Assembly (NCBI RefSeq): GCF_004115215.2
Contig: NC_041738.1
Coordinates: 53,780,172 to 53,844,171 of the forward strand
Source of the DNA: Ornithorhynchus anatinus
Taxonomy: Eukaryota; Chordata; Mammalia; Monotremata; Ornithorhynchidae
Direction: 5' to 3'
Length of the DNA stretch: 64,000 bases
In this document: piece after piece, positions 11,157 to 22,725 of the stretch
Layout of the letters: each line of letters begins with the position of its first letter
How positions within the stretch are numbered: the stretch's first letter is position 1
Notes under the pieces: model-generated
The model's input: the letters and a program-made list of their open reading frames with translations, nothing else
Databases searched by the model: none
What the model was told of the DNA's origin: nothing
Translations under genes and position numbers: made by a program

Positions 11157-14100
11157 ATGGGCCCGCCGGCCTACGGCCCCTACCGGGCCCGGATTTTCTC
11201 GGCCATGTTCGTGGGCTACACCCTCTACTACTTCAACCGCAAGACCTTCTCCTTCGTCATGCCCGCCCTCATGGGCGACATCGCGCTGGACAAGGATGAC
11301 CTGGGTGAGGGGCGGCCGGGAACGCCGGCCGGGGGGAGAGCGCGGCCGGCCGGTCCTTCCGCTCCTCTCGGCCTCGGTTCCCTCCCCTGGAAGATCGGGG
11401 GATCGATAGGAAGACCCGGAAGGACGGTACCTCTCGGTTCCCCTCCCGCGGGCCGGGCGCCGTTCGGAGAGCCGGGGCGCGGACGGGCCGATCGGGCCGG
11501 ACGCGGCCCCCCGCGTCACCCTCTCGATCCCCCCTCTTTGACAGACGAGGGAACCGGGGCCCGGAGAAGTCGGACCGTCCGCCCGAGGCCGGGCGGCGGA
11601 CGAGGCGGCGGAGCCGGGGTCGGTCGGGACCCGTGACCTCCCGACCCCCGGGCCCGCGCTCCGCGCGCCGCTTCTCTTGGAGACCGTGAACCCCGGGTGG
11701 GACGGGGGCCGCGTCCGCCGTAGTCGCCCTGTGTCCGCCCCGGTGCTCGGCGCGGTGCCTCGCCCGCGGCGCGCGCTCGACGACAACCACGGTCGTTAGG
11801 TTGAGGACCGAAGGAGGGCGGGCGGGCGGGAGGGCGTGCGGGACGACGGCGGGGTGTCGAGGCGTTGGGTGGCAGAGGGAGCCGGGGAGGGGAACGAGCT
11901 GTTTCTTTCCACTGCCCCGCTGGCTCCCCGTCCCCGTCCCCGCCGGAGAGATGTAGCCGACGCCTTTCGAGAGGCTGAGAAGTTCAAAGGTCACCCAGGG
12001 CCTCGCTTTCCCCTTCCTCCAGCCGTCCGAGGTGGGGGAGGTGGAGGGGGCGAGGGCACCCCGGTACCCGGCTTAGACCCGGACTCCCCGGAGGGATGCC
12101 GCCCGGACGGTTGGCACGGTAGACACCGAGAAGCAGCGTGGCCCCGCGGCCGGAGCGCGGGCTTGGGCGTCGGAGGTCGCGGGTTCCGGTCCCGGCTCCG
12201 CCGCCCGTCGGCTGCGTGACTTGGGGCACGTCGCTTCGCTGGGCCTCGGTTACCTCATCTGGAAAATGGGGATGAAGACTGGGAGCCCCACCCGGGACAG
12301 CCCGATTTACCTCGTATCTACCCCAGCGCTCAGAACGCCGCTTGGCACGTAGTAAGCGCTTAACGGACACCGGCGTTATTATTACTTAGAAACACCGGGT
12401 CTGCTTTTGGAGGGGTCATCAGGGTCAGCCTCCAACCCTACGCCCCCCCCCCCCCCCCCGACCCGCAGGGCTCATCACCAGCAGCCAGTCGGCGGCCTAC
12501 GCCGTCAGCAAGTTCGTGAGCGGTGTCCTGTCGGACCGGATAAGCGCCCGCTGGCTCTTCTCGTCCGGCCTGCTGTTGGTGGGGCTGGTCAACGTGGCGT
12601 TCTCCCGGAGCTCCACCGTGCCCGTCTTCGCCACCCTCTGGTTCCTCAACGGCCTGGCGCAGGGGTTCGGCTGGCCGCCCTGCGGGAAGGTGCTGCGCAA
12701 GGTAGGGAGGGCCGGCGGAGGGGCCCCCGGGAGCGCCCCCGCCCGCGTTCCCCGGGCGCCCCGGCCCCGACTCGGGTTGCCGCCCGGGGTATTTCCGGCG
12801 TCCGGGCCGGCGGGATCGAGTGTCTCCCTGCAGGTGCCCCCCGTTCCCTCCTGCCAGCCTCCCCCCCGCCCCTCGCCCCTCCGCGCCGCGCTGCCCGTAA
12901 GCCGGTCGGCTGGCCCCTGGGTGTCCCCACCTGCCCCGAGGCTCCTGGCACGGGGTTGCGGGCAGCCCGCCCGAGCCCCCCCGCGGAGGCGGGGGAACCC
13001 AAGACCCGCCGCCCTCCTTGCGTCGCTGGGCCGGGCCCCCCGTCCCGCCGCGTCTGCCGCCCGGCTCCCTCCGCGGAGCCCCCCGACCCCGACGCCCACG
13101 GGCACCCACGCGCGGCCCTTCCCCCCGGCCTGCTCCACAGTGGTTCGAGCCGTCGCAGTTCGGCACGTGGTGGGCCGTCCTGTCGACCAGCATGAACCTG
13201 GCGGGGGGCCTGGGCCCCATCCTGGTGACGCTCCTGGCGCAGACGTACAGCTGGCGCAGCACCCTGGCGCTGTCGGGCGCCCTGTGCGCGGCCGTCTCCT
13301 TCCTGTGCCTCGGCCTGATCCGCAACGAGCCGGCCGACGTGGGTTTGCGTAACCTCGACCTCGCCCCGTCCGAGGGCGAGAAGGGTGAGCCCCCGTCCTC
13401 CCCGCCCCCCCTTCCCGAGCCGGGCGGCCGGGCTCCCGGGTCCCCTCCCTGCCCCCGGGGCCCCGGTTTCTCCCTCGCGACGTGGGGAGGGCGGGGGTCA
13501 CGGAGGCGGGACGACACACCCGTCCCGCCGACCCCCCACGCCCTCCGGCTGGACTCTGCCCCCGTGGACTGGTTAATGAGTGGCAGGGGCGGGAGGAGAG
13601 GGGCCGGGGGCGGGAGGGCCGGAGGCCGAAGCCCACGGCTCCCCCCCCGCCCGCTTCCGCCCCCAGGCCCCTCGAGCCCGGACAGCACCCTGAGGGAGCT
13701 GCTGCTGTCCCCCTACCTGTGGGTGCTCTCCACCGGCTACCTGGTGGTCTTCGGGGTCAAGACCTGCTGCACCGACTGGGGCCAGCTCTTCCTCATCCAG
13801 GAGAAGGGGCAGACCGCCCTCGTGGGTAAGGCCGGGACCCCCCCCCTCCCAAGACGGCGGGCGAGGGGCACAGCCCCGGGAGGAACGCGTGCCCTTCCCC
13901 CGGGCACCCGGGCGCGCTCCCTCCGCAGCGTCTCGGGGCTCCGCCGCCCCTTGGCCCTCCGGCGGGGTCGGGCCGCCCACTCTCCTCCTCTCACCCACCG
14001 CCCCGTCCCTCCTCCTCTCTCAGGCAGCTCCTACATGAGCGCGTTGGAAATCGGAGGCCTGGTGGGAAGCGTGGCGGCCGGATACCTCTCGGACCGGGCC

Positions 14101-15429
14101 GTGGCCAGGGTAATCGGGTCCGGGAGCGGGCAGGGCAGGGGCGCCGGCGGGCGCGTCGAGGCGGACGGCCACCGCGGCCCCCCGCCCCCGGTCTCGGGGG
14201 CGGCCGGGCTCCGGCCGAGCCGCTGCCGGCAGGGCGGGCCTGGGCGGGGACGGCCTCTCGCTCGGCCCCCCGGCACGGGACGTCCCGGAGCGGCGGCTCC
14301 CGGCCACGTGCCCCGGGCGGGCCTCGTTGGCATCCGGGGGAAGCCGCGCTGGAGTTCAGACCCGGCGGGCCGGGGTTAACGGGGCCTCTCGGGCCGCCGG
14401 CGGGATCGCTCAAGCCCCAGGGCGGGGAGGGCGGGTGGGTCCCGGCGGCCCGGGCCTCGGTCCCAACCCGCCGGGCGCCGCGCCCGCAGGTGGGACTCTC
14501 TCTGTACGGGAACCCCCGGCACGGGCTGCTGCTCGGCATGATGGCGGGAATGGCCGCCTCCATGTACCTGTTCCGCGTCACCGTCACCGCCCACTCCTCC
14601 AAGGTAAGGGGGCCGGTTCGGGGACGGGGGCGGACGGGGGCGACCCTCCCTCTCTGGCCCGAGCCTCGCGTCTCTCTCCTTCCTTCCGCCTCTCCAGGGC
14701 TCTCCCTTCTGGACTCTGGCTCTGGGCCCTCTGGCCGACGTCACGGGCTTCACAGAGCAGGAGGTGTCTGCTTTTCTATCCCTCTCATCTGCCCGCCTGT
14801 CCCCCGCCGCGCCCCCTGCTCCCCTCTCCTTCGAGCCCCGTCCCGGGCCTACCGAGTCCGCGCTTCAGCGCTGCCCGACCCGCCGGGGGTCAGGCCCCTG
14901 CTCGACCTTCTTCTCCTCCCTTTCTGGGCCCGTGGTGCCCACTGCGCCCTCTGCCTGCCCCGGGCCCCCCGCCCGCCGCCGCGGGCTCCCGGGGCTGACG
15001 CCTCTCCGTCCCCTCCCAGCTCTGGATCCTGGTCCTGGGCGCCATCTTCGGCTTCTCCTCCTGCGGCCCCATCGCCCTGTTCGGGGTCATCGCCAACGAG
15101 AGCGCGCCCCCCAACCTGTGCGGCACCTCCCACGCCGTCGTGGCGCTCATGGCTAACGGTGAGTTTGCCCGGAGGCCCCGCGGCCGTCGAGCGCTCCCCC
15201 GTCGGTCCCCCCGCCCCGGGCCGGGCCCCCCGGGGTTGAGCCGGCCCTCCTCCTCTCGGCAGTGGGAGGCTTCCTGGCCGGGCTGCCCTTCAGCACCATC
15301 GCCAAGCACTACAGCTGGGACACGGCCTTCCGGGTGGCCGAGGTGACCTGCGGGGTCAGCACCCTCGCTTTCTTCCTCCTCCGTAACGTCCGCACCAAGA
15401 TGGGCCGGGTGGCCAAAAAGGCCGAGTGA
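11157..15429 (+). CDS. SLC37A4: Glucose-6-phosphate translocase of the ER membrane (G6PT)
   Basis: Carries glucose-6-phosphate into the ER lumen in exchange for phosphate, feeding glucose-6-phosphatase; loss causes glycogen storage disease Ib in humans. Exons: 11157-11304, 12469-12701, 13141-13384, 13667-13825, 14024-14109, 14490-14603, 15020-15158, 15263-15429. They total 1290 bases, or 429 residues, exactly the human length. An optional exon at 14698-14763 would give 451. The N terminus shows [10 protein letters not shown] with Arg28 and Lys29, the conserved substrate-binding pair. Multiple hydrophobic helices of a major-facilitator fold follow ([39 protein letters not shown]). The C terminus is KKAE, a di-lysine ER retrieval signal. 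All junctions are GT-AG. The gene is convergent with TRAPPC4. Confidence 0.98.
11535..12390. repeat. SINE copies in SLC37A4 intron 1
   Basis: A GC-drifted, reversed SINE relic lies at about 11535-11680 (GACGAGGGAACCGGGGCCCG), followed by a plus-strand relic to 11790. A clear plus Mon-1 spans 12128-12388 (AGAAGCAGCGTGGCC to CACCGGCGTTATTATTA). The drift to C and G resembles that of the surrounding island. About 11800-12120 is unique sequence with no feature seen. Confidence 0.65.
14698..14763 (+). CDS. SLC37A4: Optional 66-base exon of SLC37A4 (22 residues, exon 7 of the long isoform)
   Basis: It has a strong acceptor (CCGCCTCTCCAG), then 22 open codons in phase 0 beginning [11 protein letters not shown] and ending TGFTEQE, then GTGTCT as a weaker donor. 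Length and position equal the alternative exon of the human variant transporter (451 residues), known from brain, heart and muscle. The weak donor fits optional use. Confidence 0.8.
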
Positions 15430-16230
15430 GGGTGGTGGGGAGTGGCCCCCGGGGGGGGGGGGCGTCCCGCCCCGAGCACCCGGGGACGACGACGACGGGT
15501 CCCTATTCAGCCTTGGGCCTCTGCCTTTCAACCTCCGCCCGCGGCGGGGCTGGCGCGGGGCTTGCTGTTTGTCAGACCGTCCGTTTCCGGCTCCTCCTCC
15601 CTCTTCCCCTTCTGCTTTATTTAAATAACCACCTTCGCCCTCGGCCGACGTCAGCATCCCCCCGCGGTCTGCCCCAAACAAACAGTTTCTCCGACGGCCG
15701 ACCCGGGGCTGCCCCGCTCCCCGTGCCCCGGCCCCCCGGAACCGCTCGACTGGGTCCCTCTGTGTCCCTCCGCCGGAGGGGGAGCCTCCGGGCGGGCCTC
15801 AGCCGGAGCCCGAGCCGGCCCCCGAGGGCCGGCGACCAACGGCAGCAGCCGTGGACACCGTGGGACTTTCAACACGAGCCGCGGGAGAGCGGAGGGTGGC
15901 GGCTGCCCTTCCCCAGCCTGGCCCGGCCACGGGCCGCGTGCGCTCTGTAGAAGAGAATAGCTTTGATACAAAGTCTGGTCGGCGTCTGTTCTTTCTCCAG
16001 CCAGGAAAACCCAGAAGGGACCGGGAGGGACCCAGCCGGGGGCGATGCCCCCGGGGAGGTGACGGGGTGGGGGGGGGGCTCACTGGGGCCTGACTCTCTT
16101 CTGATCCCGACGCTGCAGAGGCCCCGACCCAGGGAGGGGGACGGTGCCCGGGGAAGCCCCGAGGGCCCCCTGCCCCCACCCCCGCTCCATCCCCACCTCG
16201 ACAGGTCACGGAGCCACGGGCAAGGGAATG

Positions 16231-16236
16231 TTTATT
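16231..16236 (-). terminator. TRAPPC4: Poly(A) signal of TRAPPC4
   Basis: AATAAA on the minus strand, about 205 bases after the stop. Expected cleavage is near 16215. It lies within the span predicted for the SLC37A4 3'UTR. Confidence 0.7.
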
Positions 16237-16270
16237 GCAGTGCTTCCCGGGAGGAGCCCCCCTCTCCATA

Positions 16271-16276
16271 AATAAA
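16271..16276 (+). terminator. SLC37A4: Candidate poly(A) signal of SLC37A4
   Basis: AATAAA is the only canonical plus-strand hexamer I saw after the SLC37A4 stop (15429). It would give a 3'UTR of about 860 bases that enters the TRAPPC4 3'UTR. An earlier non-canonical site near 15950 cannot be excluded. Confidence 0.5.
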
Positions 16277-16441
16277 TCTGTACAGGGGTGGAGGGGAGGG
16301 GCAGAAAGCACAGGCGGAATCGGGGCCCACCGGTCTCTCCAGTTCGGCTCCCGCCCTAGCAGACGGTCGGGGCAGACGGGGCGTGACGTGTCCCGGCGGG
16401 GGGGGCCTCGGGCTTCTCCCCTCCTCGCTGGGTGGGGCTGG

Positions 16442-19400
16442 CTACGACCCCGGCCCAAAGGTCCCAGCCTTCTCTGCCACTTCCAGTGCTTGCTTCAGGT
16501 TTTGGTCAAACAGCTCACACCTGGGCCAGAACCGGGAGAAGGAGTGAGGGGACGGGGAGGAGGCGGCGGCGGGGTTCGGCTCCGCCCCGAGGGGAGGGAC
16601 CCTGGGGTCGTGCCCGAAGACACCGGGGAAAAGAGATGGGCTTGCAGCGGAGTAGCTGGGACGGGAGCTCCCCGGTCCCCCTACCTGATGGGCATCTCCA
16701 GGGAATAGAAGGGATTCTTGAGGGCAAAGTCGGAGTAGATCTCGTAGATCTTGCGCAGGAGGGAGTCGATCCCCGCCTGACGGGGGTCCGCCAGCACCAC
16801 AAACTTGATCCCTGCGGAGAGACGGGCGCGGAGTCGCTCACACCCCTGGCGGAGACGGGGAAGCGGGGCGGCAGCCTGACGTCAGACGGGGCTCCGGGCG
16901 GGGAGGAGAGGTGGGAGGCCACCACGGGATCCCGGCGCTTCCCGGCCCCCTCGCGTTCCCCCCCCCCCCAGCTCCCCGGGAGCCCCCGACCCGCACCTGT
17001 CAGCGTCTGGAAACAATGGAGCTTGAACGTGTCCGTCTCCAGCATCTCGATACCGGAGCTGCCCTGCTCCGGGGACAGCTGGGAGCCGATGGCGAACAGC
17101 CTGCGTGCGGACCCAGAGCGGGGCGTGTCGGCCGTGCCCTCCGCTCGGGGGGAAGGGGACGGGGACACCGGGGCCCGACGGCCCCGACCCTGGGGCTGCC
17201 GGGGGGAGGGAGCAGGGGTTTCCCGGCGGAGAGGTTCGAGGCAGAGGGATGGGGGGGCGGGCGCGGCCGGCGCGCGGGGCGGACTCACGAGTGGAACATG
17301 GAGGCCAGCATGAGCTTCTCGTTGGAGGTGAGGCGGGGCCGGCCGAAGCGGATGGCCACGGGGTAGTTGGCAGGGTTGGCCAGGTAGTCCAGCACCTCCT
17401 TCCCGTCCCCCGTGTACTTGCCGTTCACATCCACGCCGTTGATGGACAGTATTGCGTGACCCACTGCGGACCGCAGGGATCGGGGGTCAGCCCCGAGGCC
17501 GCCAAATAATTATAATTGTAACAACATAGGTTAAACGCTTATTGTGTGTCAAGCGTCGTTCTAAGCGCTGGAGCGGATACAAGGTTGGACACCGTTCCTG
17601 TCCCTCACTGAGCTCTTAATCCCCACTTTACAGACGAGGTAACTGAGGCACAGAGAAGCAGCGGCATGGAATAATGGACAGAGCCCGGGTCTGGGAGTCA
17701 GAAGGTCATGGGTTCTGATCTTGGCTCCTCCACTTGTCCGCTGGATGACTTTGGGCAAGTCAGTTCACTCCTCTGTGCCTCAGTTACCTCATCTGTAAAA
17801 GAGGGACAAAGCGTCAGCCTCAGCGTGGAAAGAGCCTGGGTTTAGGAGTCAGAGGTCGTGGGTTCTAATCCCGGCTCCGCCACTTGTCAGCTGTGTGACT
17901 TTGGGCCAGTCACTTCATTTCTCTGGGCCTCAGTTACCTCATCTGTCAAATAGGGATTAAGACTTGAGCCCCACGTGGGACAACCCGATTGCCTTGGATC
18001 TCCCCCAGAGCTTAGAAAACAGTGCTTGGCACTTAGTAAGCGCTTCACAAACACCATCATCATTATTACTATGTAGGACAGGGACTGTCCAACCCAATTT
18101 GCCCGTACCCACCCCACCGCTTCGTAGGGTTTTTGTTTTGTTGTCTGTCTCCCCCCCTTTTAGACTGTGAGCCCACTGTTGGGCAGGGATTGTTGCCAAA
18201 TTGTCCATTCCAAGCGTTTAGTCCAGTGCTCTGCGTAGTAAGTGCTCAATAAATACGATCGAATGAATATCCATGATTCTATTTATCTTGATGGTAATAA
18301 TAATAATGTCGGTATTTGTTAAGCGCTTACTCTGTGCCAAGCACTGTTCTAAGCACTGGAGTACATAAAAGGTAATCAGGTTGTCCCATGTGAGGCTCAC
18401 AGTCTTTATCCCCATTTTACAAATGAGGCAACTGAGGCACCGAGAAGTGACTTGCCCGAAGTCACAGAGCTGACATCGATGCCTACTTGTTTTGTTGTCT
18501 GTCTCCCCCCTTTCAGACTGCGAGCCCGTCATTAGGCAGGGATCGTTGCCGAGTTGAACACTGGCATTTGTTGAGCGCTTACCATGTGCAGAGCCCTGTT
18601 CTAAGCGCTGGGTAGATACGGGGGAATCAGGTTGTCCCACGTGAGGCTCACAGTTAATCCCCATTTTCCAGATGAGGTAACTGAGGCACAGAGAAGTGAC
18701 TTGCCCACGGTCACACAGCTGCCTAGCGGCGGAGCCGGGATTCAAACCCACGACCTCTGATTCCCAAGCCCGGGCTCTTTTCCACTGAGCCACGCTGCTC
18801 ATTCCAAGCGCTTAGTCCGGTGCCCTGCACATAGTAAGCGCTCAATAAATATGACTGAATGAATATCATCTTTGATTCTATTTATCTGGATGGAATCGAC
18901 GCCTACTTGTTTTGTTGTCTGTCTCCCCCCTTTCAGACTCTGAGCCCGTCAGGGATGGTCTCTATTCCTCAACTGTCCCATTCCAAGTGCTTCGTCCAGT
19001 GCTCTACACACAGGAAGCCCTCAATAAATACGACTGAATAATAATAATAATGCTGGTATTTAAGTGCTTACTACGTGCCAAGCACTGTTCTAAGCGCTGG
19101 GGTAATAATAATGCTGGTATTTGTTAAGCGCTTACTATGTGCAGAGCACTGTTCTAAGCGCCGGGGGAGACCCCGGGCAATCAGGTTGTCCCACGTGGGG
19201 CTCCCAGTCTTCATCCCCCTTTTCCAGATGAGGTGACTGAGGCCCCGAGAAGTGAAGCGACTTGCCCACAGTCCCACCGCTGGCAAGTGGCCGAGCCGGG
19301 ATTTGAACTCACGACCTCTGACTCCCAAGCCCGGGCTCTTTCCGCTGAGCCACACACTGGGTACTATTATTATATTGTCCATCATTATTCTAATAATAAT

Positions 19401-19953
19401 GTTGGTATCTGTTAAGCGCTTACTATGTGCCGAGCACTGTTCTAAGCGCTGGGGGCGACACAGGGGAATGAGGTTGTCCCACGTGGGGCTCCCAGTCTTC
19501 ATCCCCATTTGACAGAGGAGGGAACTGAGGCCCAGAGAAGTGAAGTGACTCGCCCCCAGTCACCCAGCTGACAAGTGGCAGAGCTGGGATTCGAACTCGT
19601 GACCTCTGACTCCAAAGCCCAGGGTCTTTCCACTGAGCCACACTATAGCTATCACGTTATTATAGCAAATACCGACATTATCACGATGGGCAGCGCACTC
19701 TACTAAGCGCTTAGAGGCCACGACCCCCGTCCTCCCCTCCCCTCCCCTCCCCTCCCCTCCCCTCCCCTCCCCGCCCACCCCTGATGCCATCGCGCTGTCC
19801 GAAGGCGACGAGGATCCGCTCGTCGTGCAGCTTGAGCAGCAGGTCGAGGGGGTAGCTGAAGGTCTTCTCGGCCTCGGCGCGCGGGGCGTAGCTGTCCAGC
19901 TGGTAGATGAGGCCCCCGGCCTTGTTCACCACGTAGACGCTGAAGATGGCCAT
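16442..19953 (-). CDS. TRAPPC4: Trafficking protein particle complex subunit 4 (synbindin)
   Basis: Core small subunit of the TRAPP complexes, which tether vesicles and activate Rab1/Rab11-type GTPases at the Golgi. Coding exons on the minus strand: 19779-19953, 17289-17463, 16997-17100, 16685-16811, 16442-16520. They total 660 bases, or 219 residues, as in human. It opens with [20 protein letters not shown], the first strands of the longin-like fold, and continues with [19 protein letters not shown]-like insertion ([16 protein letters not shown]-type) is encoded by exon 2. It ends FGPGS. Met1 was chosen because it matches the family start and lies at the CpG promoter. The 2.3-kb first intron is packed with SINEs. 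The 5' splice site GTGGGC is weak but is followed by a G-rich run. Confidence 0.97.
17505..19700. repeat. SINE and L2 cluster filling TRAPPC4 intron 1
   Basis: Mon-1 copies: reverse 17507-17655, plus 17655-17812, plus 17819-18069, reverse 18292-18480, reverse 18560-18800, reverse 19040-19100 (partial), reverse 19106-19360, reverse 19392-19650. L2 3' tails (plus) lie at about 18075-18265, 18480-18545, 18795-18870 and 18885-19040. Several end in CAATAAATACGA. No other structure is left in the intron. Confidence 0.85.
19735..19772. repeat. (CTCCC)n pentamer tract beside the TRAPPC4 exon 1 donor
   Basis: About seven tandem CTCCC units on the plus strand, so GGGAG units on the transcribed TRAPPC4 RNA. 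They begin a few bases into intron 1. Confidence 0.85.
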
Positions 19954-20256
19954 GGCGGCCCGACCCCTTCTCCCCGGCCCCCGCCCGCGCATGCGCCCGC
20001 CCGGCCCCGGCCCGCCGCCATGACGACGCCTCCCTCCGCCGCACTGCATTTCGGGAGCCGTAGGCCCAGCCCGCCGCGGGGCCTGCCGGGAAATGTAGTT
20101 TCGGGGAGCCCTCGCCCTTCGCCCCGGAAGTGCTTGGGGGGCATCGGGCTTGGTGTGGCCTCCGTGTTGGAGCCGCTTCCTTTCTGGCCGACATCTTAGC
20201 GAGGAGGCCGCGGCGGTGGCAGCAGCAGCAGCAGCGGCTCCTCCCCAGCCTTTAGC
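19954..20256. promoter_or_regulatory. Two-way CpG promoter shared by TRAPPC4 and RPS25
   Basis: The start codons of TRAPPC4 (19953, minus) and RPS25 (20257, plus) are 303 bases apart across CpG-rich DNA. A ZNF143/SBS-type element (the reverse reads ACTACATTTCCCGGCAGGC, 20081-20100) and an ETS site CCGGAAGTG (20124-20132) lie between. A 5'TOP start, CTTCCTTTCT, is at 20176-20185. The TOP tract is the usual start of ribosomal-protein mRNAs and predicts growth-linked translational control. Confidence 0.8.
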
Positions 20257-22455
<2,199 letters not shown>

Positions 22456-22549
22456 AAAGGTGAGAGAAGGGGCCGGGGGGACGGGGAAGGCCCAGCCTGC
22501 GTGCCGTTCGACCTCCCCTTCTCTGACCCCTCTTTATTTCTCTTTACAG

Positions 22550-22600
22550 GTCCGTCTGATTTGTTTTGTAAATCTATACATTAAATATTGAAAAGCAGCT
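22550..22600 (+). other. RPS25: RPS25 last, non-coding exon and poly(A) signal
   Basis: The acceptor CTCTTTACAG at 22540-22549 is followed by a short untranslated exon with ATTAAA at 22580-22585. The coding exon ends at 22459 with a GTGAGA donor. Confidence 0.8.
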
Positions 22601-22669
22601 TCCGGCTCTGTGGTTTGTAATGGGGTGCCTTTGCTGAGAAGGAAGAGAATTGAGAACGGAGGTGATGCT

Positions 22670-22675
22670 TTTATT
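22670..22675 (-). terminator. CENATAC: Poly(A) signal of CENATAC
   Basis: AATAAA on the minus strand 51 bases after the stop. Its cleavage site (about 22655) lies only some 55 bases from the RPS25 end. Confidence 0.75.
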
Positions 22676-22725
22676 TACAGCTATAACAGAGAGAGGGAGC
22701 AATCTTGGCTGACTGGCTTCGGGCT

